Below are positions 10,560 through 21,644 of a stretch of DNA of 64,000 nucleotides, one piece after another. Within the stretch, counting starts at the first letter, position 1; each line of letters opens with the position of its first letter. The position numbers and the translations under genes are program-made. Location: contig NHNW01000022.1 of the NCBI GenBank assembly GCA_002786025.1, positions 434,001 through 498,000 on the forward strand, given 5' to 3'. This DNA is from Zasmidium citrigriseum (taxonomy: Eukaryota; Ascomycota; Dothideomycetes; Mycosphaerellales; Mycosphaerellaceae). Below the pieces are notes generated by a model. That model was not told the origin of the DNA. It made no database searches and saw only the letters and a list, made by a program, of their open reading frames with translations.

Positions 10560-11598
10560 TTTGACGAAAATGAATTGTTCAAGAGAGTTGTTGAAGAGGA
10601 AGGTTGAGGAGACCGACTGGATCTGGTGCGGACGGCTCTTCAGCTTTTGAGTATTGGGAAAAGATGGTTTCAGATTGGATAGCCATTGTTGAGTTGGGTT
10701 TTGATCATGGCGTATTATGTGCTTCCAGAAAGCGTGGTACGGCGCCTGTTGTATGATGCTCCCAAGCGAGGCGCAGCACTTTCCCTTCCGCTGGGTTAGG
10801 CGCTGCATGGTCGGTGTTGCGGAGCGGCCATACGCCAAGTGGTGAGGCTCTCTACCACGAGGAGAGAAGGCTTCGAGACTAGCCAGCCTCCGTGTGTTCT
10901 CGCCATTGCCACAAGGCTAAGCTTTATCGCCATCGCTGCTTGCCAATACTGGCGTAGCACTTGAAAGGGCGAACATGTTCGCACGTAGAACTAGGAACTT
11001 GGCAGTTCTGCGGAAGATTTGACGGGACAAGCTCTTGTGATGAGACTGCAGAGCTTGCTGCAAGCCGTCTGAATGTTGAGCGCGGGTTATTCAATCCGAA
11101 AGTTGAGACTGCATCGCTTCGATGTCCGCGAGGCGTTGCACAAGCTGGGCGAGCAATTCAGCAGCCTTTCGCCTGTCATGATTCTCCTCTGTTAGGCTTC
11201 TCGGAAGTCGTTCCTGGCTGGCGAAAAGCAAAGCCGATTCCCTGTAAGCGCCACACCGACGACGCGAAGAACGATCGAACGAGATCGGGTCAGTCTCCCA
11301 GATTGAGCTTTTTCTCAAGAGCCGTCGCCCAGAATCTTGCGTGAGCAGTCCAAGCGAGGCGCAGCAAGATCCTCTTCAGACGGCGAAGCAGTAATCCAAG
11401 ATGTCGACAAGAGACTAAGACAAACAAGTCTTCCAAGCTTTTCGACAGACATGTGTCTCGTGGCACGGCGAGTGTGACGACTCAATCATTCGCACCAACG
11501 CTGCGGCTCTGCGAACGCAACGAGTGCGAAGACTGTGGCTGACAGGTCGGGCTCGGCGTCGGATTCTTCAGGTGAGAGCGACCTGCACTGCTCGCTCG
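10560..11598. other. Intergenic, possible unresolved minus-strand exon
   Basis: A minus frame at 11091-11190 directly follows a CTAACAG acceptor-like site and encodes a helical RRKAAELLAQLVQRLADIE segment ending in a stop. I could not place an upstream exon with an ATG and a good donor, so no gene is called. The rest of the stretch shows nothing. Confidence 0.35.
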
Positions 11599-11988
11599 TC
11601 AATTTGCGAAGCGACTCGCTTTCGGGTCCAGCTCGCCGTACGTATCCATTCTACAACCCCGTGAAAGTATGCCTGAGTCTCTTGTGCAGCGAGTGTGATC
11701 GGTCCTCGGATTGAGGACTCACGGTGTGGCAGGTGAAGAAGTTCCAGGCTCCAAAGCAAATCGACGGCTGAAAGGGTTGTGCTGCGCCAACTTCGGTACA
11801 CCATGCCTTTTCGAGGCCACATGTGTCGAGGGCAGGCTCTTCATTGACTTTGGTGAGGTTGCAGTGTCGTGGAGCAACTGGGAGGTGAAGTCGAAAGTAG
11901 ACTCCACTAGCTCGAACTCTGTTTCGCGTTGATGGCAGACGACCTGAAAAGTTGAAAGCACTGCGTCCTTGTCATTGCGTTGATACAT
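11599..11988 (-). CDS. Hypothetical 105-aa protein, two exons (tentative)
   Basis: Exons 11723-11988 and 11599-11650; 72-nt intron with a consensus donor (GTGAGT) and acceptor TTGTAG. The frame continues to a TGA after splicing, ending PMDTYGELDPKASRFAN. The N-terminus is MYQRNDKDAVLSTFQVVCHQ; the rest is polar, with no signal or membrane segment. A complication is a good intron-like stretch upstream (GTAAGT to TTTTCAG) that spans the proposed start, so the true 5' end may differ, or this may be the 3' UTR of the neighbouring 12071-13330 gene. No family is recognised. Confidence 0.3.
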
Positions 11989-12070
11989 CTTACATTTAGA
12001 CTTACAATCGCGAGCTCAGGCCATTAGCTGTCCTGTCATCCACATAGTTAGGTAGCAATCGGCCTCAGCA

Positions 12071-13330
12071 TCAATCGCTCCCATCATCACCACTGTCGCC
12101 AAAGTCCACGAAGCCCTTGGGAAGCCTCCTCCTAGGCGGGCCATTTGCTTTGCCTTCCTCCTTGCCACTTTCGTCATCCTCCTTTTTGACGTCGCCCTTC
12201 TCGTCATCATCGTCTCCCTCGCTCTGGCCCCAGCGATCGTTGAACTCTTGAGCGGCTTCGAGCTCTTCAGCCAGCTCTCGAGCTTCCTTGATTTGCTTGG
12301 CTTTCTCATTGCTGTATCGGCCAGTCATTCCAACATCGTCGAGCATCCCTTTCAAGTGCTTGATCTTCTCTTTGGGGGTTGAGCAGTTCTTGAGCTCCAG
12401 GTGCCATCGCTTTCGAATACCGCACTTCACCAGCCAGCCCTGCAGCCGTTTGATTTCTTCTTCATCTGGCGAAGTCTCCTTGCCTGCAGCTTTAGTTTTC
12501 GTAGTCTTCGACTTGGCGGATGTCTTCGATTTGGACTTTGCGTCCGCATTCGCACCCTTCTTTTGGCGTTTCTTCTTGGGCGGCTCGTCGATTAATGAGG
12601 ACATGTCACTCTCGTCGCCTGCGTCCTCTGCTGGGGCTGACTTGCCATTGGCCTTGGGCGCTTCGTCTTCGAGTTTGTCAGGTACTTCAGAAAGTTCACT
12701 CTCGTCCCTTGGCACATCATGTGAAGGCTTGCTCTCCTCCTGCTTACCCTCATCTTCGTCTCCATCCATGTCTACTTCCTCTTGCTTTCCTTCCTGCTCC
12801 TCTTCTTCTTCATCGCTCTCGACTTTGGCGGCTGACCTGCCTCTAGCAGGCTTCTTCGCTGTCTTCTTCGCAGGCTTCACATCCGACTCCTCATTCTCGT
12901 CGTCAAGCTCTGGCTCGGACGCCTCCTCTTCAGACTTGACTTTGGTTGACTTCTTCCGTCGCTTCTTCGTACCAGTATCCTCATCGTCTGACTTGCGCTT
13001 CTTCCCGGCTTTCGGCGCAGGCTTCGCCTTTGGTTTGGCCTTCGGCTTTGGTGCTGGCTTCTTCACTTCCTCGTCCTCTTCCTGTTCTTCCTCCTGCTCA
13101 TCCTCTGCAGTTTGCTGAATCAGATTCTTGCTTCGCTCTTTCCATCCAGGGTTACTTTTCAGAAAGCCAGCCTCGAGTCCCAACTCTCCCTCTGCTCGAG
13201 ACCGCGCCCCGTTAACGGTCACTTCCTCTGTCGGGCTTTTCACCAATGCGCGTGTGACGCGTTGTAAACATTTTTCGATCGCGTCGTCGGACGGAATGTT
13301 GGCGGCGCTGGACAGCTCGGAGTCAGACAT
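12071..13330 (-). CDS. Highly charged nuclear protein, HIRIP3-like
   Basis: Single exon, 419 aa, ATG at 13330. Residues about 12-70 form a small helical DEK-C-like domain (SDDAIEKCLQRVTRALVKSP). Residues 75-290 are low-complexity acidic tracts alternating with Lys-rich clusters (KKRKSDDEDTGTKKRRKKS), with several candidate nuclear localisation signals. A conserved C-terminal domain at about 290-370 contains IKRLQGWLVKCGIRKRWHL and LKGMLDDVGMTGRYS. This layout is that of fungal proteins related to HIRA-interacting protein 3, which bind histones; the histone-chaperone role is inferred from layout, not shown. Divergent from TPS1 across 992 bp. Confidence 0.75.
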   Translation of the reverse strand: MSDSELSSAANIPSDDAIEKCLQRVTRALVKSPTEEVTVNGARSRAEGELGLEAGFLKSNPGWKERSKNLIQQTAEDEQEEEQEEDEEVKKPAPKPKAKPKAKPAPKAGKKRKSDDEDTGTKKRRKKSTKVKSEEEASEPELDDENEESDVKPAKKTAKKPARGRSAAKVESDEEEEEQEGKQEEVDMDGDEDEGKQEESKPSHDVPRDESELSEVPDKLEDEAPKANGKSAPAEDAGDESDMSSLIDEPPKKKRQKKGANADAKSKSKTSAKSKTTKTKAAGKETSPDEEEIKRLQGWLVKCGIRKRWHLELKNCSTPKEKIKHLKGMLDDVGMTGRYSNEKAKQIKEARELAEELEAAQEFNDRWGQSEGDDDDEKGDVKKEDDESGKEEGKANGPPRRRLPKGFVDFGDSGDDGSD

Positions 13331-14322
13331 GGTTGTCGGGATGGTATGGTTTAGTTATCGAGACGCGGTCGTGATCAATGTCAACAAAGCAGCTGCAGCT
13401 TCACGTTGCGCAAGATCGGCGGGGCGCTCGGGCGGGGCCGCTTAAGCGAGCTCGGATTTGAGTTTGCCGGGGTAGAAGGATGAACCTTACGGCAGGCACG
13501 CCACGACACCTGTGCAGGAGCAGCAGAGCATCCATTAAGCCTCATCAATTCCAATCAATTCGCTGTCCTTCCTGCTCGTCCACCTATTGAAATTCACAGA
13601 CGGTTCCATTCCACGCGGCTGCCCTGGCTCATCCTGGCTGTCGCTGGCCAAGCTGGCGGGAGCACATTTATTTCGTCATTTCGGCGTCGGGTGAGCATCA
13701 GTTCGACAAGATCCTTGGAAGAGAGTGGAATCCTGGCTGTTCATCGGCCGCGCCCACTGAACGCCTGCCACGAGCCACAGCTGCTAGAAGAATCGTCACT
13801 TCTCTGCGCCTGCTGCTATATTTCGTCTTCCAGCCCACCTCCATCCTCCATTCACCAACACCACCCGCGCCTACACCTACGGCCACCACATACTGCCAGT
13901 GCTGAGCCTTGCAGCTGTGACACGCCCGGCTGACGGCCAAACGCTGCCCACGAGAAACACTTCCGCCCTCACAATCGTCATCCAGCCAATTGGAAGCCCG
14001 CCGCATCTCGAAACGCCTCCCTCTTGCACGTGCTGGTCCGGCATCACTCTCCGTTTGCCTGAGCAACGGCAGCATCACCGTTGTTTGCGCAACGAATCAA
14101 GGATCCGCTGTGCGACTCCTGCGACTTCACTGCCGCAGGTACCACAACTCAAACTCCGTCTTTTTTCTTGATGTATGTTGTTCCTCCTTCTCTAACCACA
14201 CACTCCACCGATCACATGCAACCCATACACAGCCAATTCACTAGCAGCCCACAACCGCACTTTCAAACCACGGCTCTTGACATCTGCTGACACTTTATAC
14301 AGCTCACACCACAGCCGGCACA
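13331..14322. promoter_or_regulatory. Divergent promoter region, HIRIP3-like gene / TPS1
   Basis: Nearly 1 kb without a supported gene between two divergent starts. It is C/T-rich close to TPS1, suggesting a long 5' UTR there. I found no clear TATA box and no cluster of CCCCT/AGGGG stress elements. Confidence 0.5.
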
Positions 14323-16117
14323 ATGCCTGCATTCGACGAGACCCCGACCCCTAAGGGCCGCCTTCTCCTCGTTTCCAACCGACTCCCCATCACCATCAAG
14401 CGATCCGACGAGGGACACTATGACTTCTCCATGTCTTCAGGCGGCCTGGTTGCTGGCCTTTCCGGACTCGCCAAGACGACCAAGTTTCAGTGGTATGGTT
14501 GGCCGGGTGTGCAAGTGCCCGAGAACGAGATCACTCACGTGAAGGAGCGCCTCTTCGACGAGTACGGCGCTGTACCCATTTTCATGGACGACGAGCTATC
14601 AGACCGCCACTACAACGGCTTCTCCAACAGCATCCTCTGGCCGCTCTTCCACTACCACCCTGGTGAGATCACCTTCGACGAGTCTGCCTGGGATGGCTAC
14701 GTGGAGGCCAACCGCCTATTCGCCAAGGAGATCGCCAAAGACGTCCAAGACAACGACCTCATCTGGGTTCATGACTACCATTTGATGCTCCTACCTGCCA
14801 TGCTCCGCGAAGAGATCAACAAGGGAGGCCCCAATCGACGCAAGAACGTCAAGTTCGGCTTCTTCCTCCACACTCCTTTCCCATCCTCCGAGATCTACCG
14901 CATCTTGCCAGTTCGTAACGAGATTCTGCAGGGTGTCCTTCATTGCGACCTGATCGGCTTCCACACCTACGACTACGCCCGACACTTCCTTTCCTCGTGC
15001 GCTCGGATTCTCGGCCTGGCCACTACACCAAACGGCGTCGAATTCCAGGGCAAGCTTGTCACCGTCGGCGCATTCCCTATCGGTATCGATCCCGAGAAGT
15101 TCTCGCAGGGTATGGAGAAGGAGAACGTCATCAAGCGCATTGACACACTCAAGAAGAAGTTCGAGGGCGTCAAGATCATTGTCGGTGTAGACCGACTCGA
15201 CTACATCAAGGGCGTACCTCAGAAGCTGCATGCACTAGAAGTCTTCCTCACCGAGCACCCCGAATGGATTGGCAAGGTCGTGCTGGTGCAAGTCGCTGTA
15301 CCTTCGAGACAAGACGTCGAAGAGTACCAGAATCTGCGAGCTGTCGTCAACGAGCTTGTTGGCCGGATCAATGGCAAGTTCGGCACCATCGAGTTCATGC
15401 CCATCCACTTCATGCACAAATCAGTCAGCTTCGACGAACTCACCGCCCTCTACTCCATGTCAGACGTCTGCCTGGTGAGCTCGACGAGAGACGGCATGAA
15501 CTTGGTTTCATACGAATACATCGCTTGCCAGCAAGAGCGTCATGGCGTGCTCATTCTTTCCGAATTCACTGGCGCGGCTCAATCACTGAACGGCGCTCTC
15601 GTCGTCAACCCGTGGAATACCGAGGAGCTGGCCGACTCTATACACGATGCTGTCACTATGGGTGATGAGCAGCGCCTCATCAACTACCAGAAGCTGGCCA
15701 AATATGTCAACAAGTACACCTCGGCATGGTGGGGTGAGAGCTTCGTATCGGAGCTCACCCGCATCAGCGAACAAGCAGAGAAGAAATTGAAGATCCACCG
15801 ACAGAGCGTCTCCGAACCCGCCGACGCCCAGAGCCAACCTGAAGACGTGCGAAAGACATCCAGTCAACCTCCCGTGATCGCCAATGGGGTCGAAGACAAC
15901 CAGGCGAGCAAGAGAGAAGACTTGGATAAGTAAGAGACATCCACCTGGGAGCGAAGCATTTGATATTCAAAGCCTTGAACACGAAGTACTAATGTGACCT
16001 TTCTTGAATAGGGATGATGAACATGAGGATGATGAAGGCTTGATGATGCCTGTGAGACCCAGGGGCGAGTCGCAGTCAACCGCGGCATCGCACAAAGACT
16101 CGGTGGTGCAGGAGTGA
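14323..16117 (+). CDS. tps1: Alpha,alpha-trehalose-phosphate synthase (UDP-forming)
   Basis: Exons 14323-15929 and 16012-16117; 82-nt intron with a GTAAGA donor, TACTAAT branch site and AATAG acceptor. Product 570 aa, GT20 family. It makes trehalose-6-phosphate from UDP-glucose and glucose-6-phosphate in the cytosol. Motifs in order: SNRLPITIKR, SGGLVAGLSGL (donor-binding loop), WYGWPG, LWPLFHYHPGE, WVHDYHLMLLP, GFFLHTPFPSSEIYR, VGVDRLDYIKGVPQKL (catalytic Arg/Lys region) and SSTRDGMNLVSYEY. There is no phosphatase domain, so this is the Tps1-type synthase. Without the intron the frame stops at 15933. Splicing adds about 34 acidic, Ser-rich residues beginning DDEHEDDEGLMMPVRP, likely disordered and possibly regulatory. 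Confidence 0.97.
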
Positions 16118-16293
16118 GCGAGAATGCGGAGGACATTTTGCTGTTAGAGAGCCGCATTCGATGGCCATGTACGGAATGGGCGCATTAGGCATCAGCGAAG
16201 GAGACTCGGCGTTTCGATTTGATCATCATGGACATGATAGAGTGGCTCAAGCCTCGAAGATGAGATGAGATGAGTGTGTACTCAGCATAGATC

Positions 16294-16314
16294 GGTATGC
16301 GGTATGCGGTATGC
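16294..16314. repeat. Short tandem repeat (GGTATGC)3
   Basis: Three perfect 7-bp units about 180 bp downstream of the TPS1 stop, just after GATGAGATGAGATGAG. Probably a neutral 3' flanking repeat. Confidence 0.85.
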
Positions 16315-16765
16315 TTTGACAATGATGCATACTCTGTTTAGCTTCCTTCCGCGAGTCTATTGGTCTTTTGTGACCATGTGAAAGAGTCATTAGTCAAAAG
16401 TAAGGTGACATGCTGAAGTTTGGCTCGGGTCTAGCAAGCTTTCTCATTCACTTGGTTCTCGGGATTGCCAAGACATTCACGTGGGACTTTATTAGCCGCA
16501 CAAGAAGTAAGCAAGAAATCTAACATTTGGATTATGACAGATTATCTATATAACCTATGCGCTGCAAGTCTTGTGCGGTTACGATTTGTTCATCATACAT
16601 ATTTGCGGTGCTTTCAAGTATCTCTAGGCAACCCACACTATGAAGACAGCATCTCATTCATTCACTTCTCAGTTTGCTCAAAAGTCGCTCTACGCTTGTG
16701 CCAGCGCTTTACGAGACGCGAGTCACAAGATTGCGTCGTACTTCATGATGCAACCCACAACGTCG

Positions 16766-16783
16766 ACGACGCAATTGCGTCGT
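16766..16783. repeat. 18-bp perfect palindrome
   Basis: ACGACGCAATTGCGTCGT reads the same on both strands. Its right half overlaps the second copy of a 16-bp direct repeat beginning ATTGCGTCGT (copies at 16730 and 16774). It lies 150 bp before the preferred start of the F-box gene, so it may be an operator-like site rather than coding sequence. Confidence 0.6.
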
Positions 16784-16915
16784 ACTTCAAGAACTTCAAA
16801 ATCCTCCTGCGACGAGGCAATCCCTCTCCTCGAATACACCGCACCGCCACCACCCAAAATTCCGTGCACTGCGACTGAGACCGAGACCCAAGTGATCCAC
16901 CCTCATCCTCACACC

Positions 16916-18295
16916 ATGCAACGTCTGCTAAATCTTTTCACTGCACCACAGGCACAGGGCTGCGACATCATCGACATGACCACCGCCATGGAGCAAGATT
17001 CGCACATCTCCAGCCTCCCTCAGGAAGTCCACGACACCCTCTGCCGCCACATGACCTCGACTCGCGACATCAAGAGCCTCCGCCTCACATGCAAGCAGAT
17101 GTACGACAAGTGCGAGGTCGTCTTCGCCGAGCGCACATTTCAGGAGATGGAGGTCGATCTCAGCAAGGAGAGTCTGGTGTATCTGGGCGAGGTCTCGAGG
17201 AGTGTGAGGTTCGCCGGCCAGGTCAAGAAGATCGTCTTCGAGCCGAGACGTATCTGGGGTGAGGAGAAGCCGGCGGCGGTGATGGCGACGGACAGTAAGG
17301 CCGTTGATATCTTGACTCGAGCCATCCCACAGTTCAAGAACCTCCTCACCATCGACATCGCTCGCTACGACGACTCCACCCGCTTCGACAACAACCGCGT
17401 CAACCGCAACGATCCCTTCGGGACGCCCACTGAAGTCTTCGAGCCCAATGGCTACGCCACCGCTACCTCCCTCTCCCAGGCCTTCCACACCGTCATCTAC
17501 GCCATCAAGAAATCCAGTACCTCGACCCTGCGTACTCTCCACGCCGGCGCCCTCCCCTCGGGCCCGGGCTACCGCAGCAGCATCGACCACTTCGCCATCA
17601 ATGTACCAGCGCCGCTCGTCATCCGCAGCCACAAAGGCCTCGCCGCAATCGAACACCTACACCTCGTCCTCGAAGTCTGCGCTCAGACAACCGGCCTGCA
17701 CTGCGACCTGCACCTCTCGACCTTCCTCCGCCAAACCCCACACCTCAAATCCCTCCGTCTAGAATTCTGGCAGTTCCGCACAGCCTGGCTCTCCGACACC
17801 CTCCTCTACCGCACCTTCCCACAACTCGAGTCCCTCCATATCGAAGCCGTGCGCGATGTCCGCGTCGCAGAACTCAAGTCCTTCCTGCACCGCCACGCCA
17901 CAACCCTCAAGAACATCACCCTCGTCAACATCACATTCCTCGACGACGATTTACTCAGCAAATTCCCAACCCTCTTCCACGACCCCGAGCCCGTCTTCCA
18001 GCTGACCTCCATCCGCATCCAGCAGATCTGCGCCCAGCGCGAGGGCCTCCTCTGCTTCGACAAGATGGGCGTGAAGAAAGTCTGCGAGCCCTGCAAAGAC
18101 GATCTCTTTGCTGTCTGGTGTTTCGAGAAGGGGCCTAAGTGCATTCATGGCGGCATTGTGGCCAAGGGCGAGCGGGAGTGTATCGCTGCGCTGCAGCATG
18201 GTCTGAAGGAGTGCTCGGAGGAGGATTGGGAGGAGGAGGAGGCGGGCGGGATGGCGATTCTGCCGTGGAATATGCTGGGTGCTTTGGTGTTTTGA
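16916..18295 (+). CDS. F-box protein
   Basis: Single exon, 459 aa from ATG 16916 (CACACCATGC context). The longest frame starts at 16640 (551 aa), but its extra N-terminus is low-complexity and spans a palindrome and direct repeats, so the later start is preferred; ATG 16978 is also possible. Residues about 31-75 are F-box-like (ISSLPQEVHDTLCRHM, then KSLRLTCKQMYDKCE). The rest is a Leu-rich substrate-recognition region with repeated HLKSLRLEFW- and LESLHIEAVRD-type segments, and a Cys-containing C-terminus. Such proteins link substrates to SCF ubiquitin ligases; the target is unknown. Confidence 0.75.
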   Translation: MQRLLNLFTAPQAQGCDIIDMTTAMEQDSHISSLPQEVHDTLCRHMTSTRDIKSLRLTCKQMYDKCEVVFAERTFQEMEVDLSKESLVYLGEVSRSVRFAGQVKKIVFEPRRIWGEEKPAAVMATDSKAVDILTRAIPQFKNLLTIDIARYDDSTRFDNNRVNRNDPFGTPTEVFEPNGYATATSLSQAFHTVIYAIKKSSTSTLRTLHAGALPSGPGYRSSIDHFAINVPAPLVIRSHKGLAAIEHLHLVLEVCAQTTGLHCDLHLSTFLRQTPHLKSLRLEFWQFRTAWLSDTLLYRTFPQLESLHIEAVRDVRVAELKSFLHRHATTLKNITLVNITFLDDDLLSKFPTLFHDPEPVFQLTSIRIQQICAQREGLLCFDKMGVKKVCEPCKDDLFAVWCFEKGPKCIHGGIVAKGERECIAALQHGLKECSEEDWEEEEAGGMAILPWNMLGALVF

Positions 18296-18876
18296 TTGAG
18301 AAGGAAGCATTGGAGTTTGGGGGATTGGATGATACCCTTTGGGCTGTGATTGAGGCGAGGCGTTTTGTGCTAGGGGTTGTGCTTGCTTTCACATGAGATT
18401 GGGTATTAGCGCAGTCTCTGGATGTGAATGAATGGAGAGCTTGTTGAATGCTTCATTTTGTCCCTTACTATTGGTATCATTTTGTGATGGTAGTTCCTGC
18501 CCGCTGCTTTTGAGTAGGTGATGCTGCTTCCTTGTTGGGCAAGGTCAAAGCGCACCTGTCGTCCACGACCCATCAACTTCACTCCACTGCTTCTTCTTCT
18601 CTCTCAACCCCTTCAAATCTTCTCAAACCCTTTCGTCTTCGTCGCTTCGTGTTCGCATGGCATCGTCTGCGCCGTCGCCTGTCCCACCTCCAAACTTTCG
18701 CCATCGCCAGATTGCCACCCGAGCGCCCTTTCAACTGCTCCGCCACCTTTGCACCCATCTCGAGATCCCGCGACATGTTTCCTAGCGACGCGAGGGGACT
18801 GGTGGGAGAGCAAGCGCATTTGGCAGTCTGACTGGCTTTCCGTTTTTGTTGCAGATTCTCGAGATGGGGGACATGG
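18296..18876. other. Intergenic between convergent genes
   Basis: Separates the F-box gene (plus) from the phosphoesterase stop (minus). A plus frame crossing 18518-19201 is an antisense shadow of the phosphoesterase and has no start support. Confidence 0.6.
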
Positions 18877-19991
18877 CTATGATGCTGACGACGAGGCTTC
18901 TGGGTTGTCTTCTTCTTTCGCATCTTCCTTTTCTTTCCCCTTTAGTTTCTCCTCCAGCGCTTCGTTTGCCTTCTTTATGCCATTCGTCAACACCTCCGTT
19001 GCCACCCAGCCCATTCTTCGAAACGCCGTGGGGGGTTCCTCGCCGCGAGCTGGAGTTGCTGGTCCGGGTAAGATCTCCCGCATCAAAGTGTTAACATCAT
19101 TGCCGGCATCTTTGGCGTCTTGCCATTGCCGTGGGTATCCTAAGCTGACTTCTTCAAATCGCACGCCATCTATCCAGTCCGTCCGCCGTACGTGGAGATG
19201 ACCGGTCACCACCACCTTCGCATTGAACCGCGTATGCCAGTCATGCGTTTCTTTGGTACCACACCACAGGCTGAACCGAGGCACTCGTGGGATGAAGATG
19301 GTATCTTCTCGCAACGGCCAGTGGTTGATTATTATCAGCGGTATTCCGGATTCCGCGGCCTTCTCCAGCTTGGCCTCGGCCGCCGATACCAGACGAGTAC
19401 ACCATGCATCTCTTGTTGCATACGGATCTGGATGCAGCAGCTTCTCATCAGTCGCCTGGATGCCTTCCTCCATCGCCCACTCCAACGCCTTCTCCCTCGG
19501 GATATGCTCCGGCCGGAAGCTGTAGTCATACAGTGTGAAGATTGGACATATCATGACCTTTTCCTCCTTGCCTTCGGCGGAGGTGTAATTCCAGGTCATA
19601 TAATCGTCCTCGGGAGTCAATACGCCATAGTGGCGAGCCACCTTTATACACGCCTTATACTTGGCCTCGCCCTTGAGCTTCCGTTCCTCCTCCCGGATGT
19701 TGGGCGCCGACGAGGTGTACAACTCATGGTTTCCCGGCACCCAGAAGACGTGTTTGAATCGCCGGACTGCTTTCCGAAAGGCAATCTGGAGATGCTCGAT
19801 ACTCTCGCCCACTGTGCTGGTCAGCAGCGGTCAATTGGCTCGCGCGCAGGCAGCATTGATGGAGAGAGGGAAGCGGGCATACCATCGCCTGCCAAGATGA
19901 GGCCGTCCTCACTCCGGTGCTTGAGTTTGGCCCATTCCTCACGATTGCTCTTGAATGACAGGTGGATGTCAGCAATGGCCCAAAGCCGCAT
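18877..19991 (-). CDS. Calcineurin-like metallophosphoesterase
   Basis: Exons 19883-19991 and 18877-19811; 71-nt intron (GTATGC..CACAG) that splits the GDVGES motif. Product 347 aa. All metal-binding motifs of the family are visible in order: MRLWAIADIHLS (DxH), LILAGDVGES (GD), VPGNHELY (GNHE), INHWPLRED (H) and VTGHLHVRR (GHxH). The enzyme should be a dimetal-dependent phosphoesterase without a signal peptide; the substrate is unknown. The C-terminus is a Lys/Glu-rich tail ending in a Ser run. Its start lies 260 bp from the transposon at 20252, so the insertion is in or near its promoter. Confidence 0.92.
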
Positions 19992-20251
19992 CTTGGCCGG
20001 GCAGAGCAGAGCAGGCAGCGGCGGCAATGACGCTGCTGCTCTTCCTCTGAATCTCTCAAAACGAACACACAAGCTGCTATATTATTATCATGCGACCATT
20101 TTCGGCAGGTGGGCAGTTATTGTGTCGGGTTTGGGGCCACACAGCACGCTGCTCTCACTCGCTTGGTGCTGCTCGTGAACGTCGGACGTCGCGGAGAGCG
20201 AAAAGTCTACGAAAGCGCGGGCCAGACATGACCGTTTCCCCTTCTGCGGCT

Positions 20252-20299
20252 GCACAGGGGTTGTCAAATATAGATAGAATCACGCTAGTACCTTGGCAT
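20252..20299 (+). repeat. Left terminal inverted repeat (48 bp)
   Basis: Begins GCACAGGGGTTGTC and ends TACCTTGGCAT. It is the exact reverse complement of 21645-21692. Imperfect pairing continues about 12 bp further inward. Confidence 0.97.
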
Positions 20300-20359
20300 T
20301 GTTTACCTATTAACACAACCACCTTTCACAACCTTTCTATCCACAACAACATGGCTAGA

Positions 20360-21590
20360 GTACTTAGAAATTATTCCTTACGTACTAAGACACCTAACAA
20401 ATTTAAGATACTAAAAAGAATACGGTTCTTTAACTACTAGAGCCTAGTTAAGTATAGATTTACCCTTAAATACTTCTATACCCTTTACAATAAGGAACCT
20501 TAGTACCTAGCCTATTCTATAGCTACTAAATAGATTATATAATATAAGGATATAAAGAGTAAGGGATTAGAGTTACCTATAAGAAGGCCTAAGCCTTAGA
20601 AGCTATAGGGGAGGCTAAGGAAGGATATTAATTCTATAATTAAGACAATAGCTAAAGGTCCTTAAGATTTAAGAAAGATAGACTATAAGTAGTTTAAAAG
20701 ACTATCTAATATATCCTATAGGATATTAAGAAGAAGGATAAGTAAAAGGAAGCTAAGGATCTTAAGATTAAGATAACTATATACTATAAAGATCTCTAAG
20801 AAGAATAAGAAGTTAAGGGTTAAGTATAGGTATAAGTATAGGTATAAGAGTATTAAATCCTTTTAGTAATATTGCTATTAGATAGATAAGTATTATATTA
20901 ATAACTTAATAGCTTTATAAAGCTATATCTTTAGAGAGGAAGGGAATTACGAGGGTTAGATTATAGAGCTACCTAAGGGGGATCTTATAATCTATATTAC
21001 TAGCAATATCTCTTATTAGTACAAAGGGGACTTAGTCTTCTACAATAATAAGTAATAGATATATAAGTATATTATCTAACTCTAGAACTAAGCTAAACTA
21101 AGGAGAAATAAGAGAACTAAGACTAAAGAGCAATTCTAAGCTAAACTTAAAGACTAGGAAAATTTAAGGCTACCTAAGACTTAGAAGAAGGGGAATTTAA
21201 TGTTATAAGACTACTACTCTAAGAAGGTCTTACTATACTATATTAAGTAGAATTACTACATAAAATCCCTTAGATATAATACTATTTTAGTAGAAGATAG
21301 GGACCTATTATATAGCTATAAGTCTAAGGATAACAAACCTAAGAATATAAGAAGAGAGGCTAGAATTCTTATTTATAACTACCCTCTATAGAGCCTAGAT
21401 CTTAATATTATTAAAGGAGTATAGCTCTTACTTAAAGAGAACCTTAAAAAGGTTTATAGAGAGCAACTTCATAAGATAGGCTTTAAGCAACTTAAAGCAG
21501 CTATTATCTATTATTAGGGGATAATTAAGTAGTTATAGATTTAAGATAGAATTAAGGGGATACCCTAGAGGTGTAATTAACTTATTTTAA
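20360..21590. pseudogene. RIP-mutated transposase gene remnant
   Basis: Stops occur throughout all frames and TA dominates. Only scattered CA and TG remain, such as a few CAA. Conserved DDE-transposase spacing is still recognisable toward the 3' end in the frame starting at 21290. Nothing here can be expressed as a full protein. Confidence 0.85.
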
Positions 21591-21644
21591 ATGGTGGAAA
21601 GAGGGTTAAAGGCAAGAAATGGTAGAGACAATAGATATACAGAT

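Larger units (their letters stand above)
16118..16915. other. TPS1 3' region and 5' region of F-box gene
   Basis: Holds a (GGTATGC)3 tandem at 16294-16314, an 18-bp perfect palindrome at 16766-16783, and a direct repeat of 16 bp (16730-16745 and 16774-16789). An upstream in-frame ATG at 16640 would make the F-box protein 92 residues longer. Confidence 0.5.

Noticed and set aside
12288..13118. 276-aa Ser-rich plus-strand frame
   Set aside because: Mirror of the Glu/Lys-rich minus-strand HIRIP3-like gene; poly-Ser/Leu arises from complementing GAA/GAG runs.
18518..19201. 227-aa plus-strand frame
   Set aside because: It is antisense to the metallophosphoesterase, whose catalytic motifs fix the minus strand as coding; its composition (Ser/Phe runs) is typical of a shadow frame.
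20461..21600. Possible CRISPR-like or satellite array in the AT-rich block
   Set aside because: The repetition (GTATAAGTATAGG runs) is irregular and explained by RIP of a transposase gene bounded by inverted repeats.
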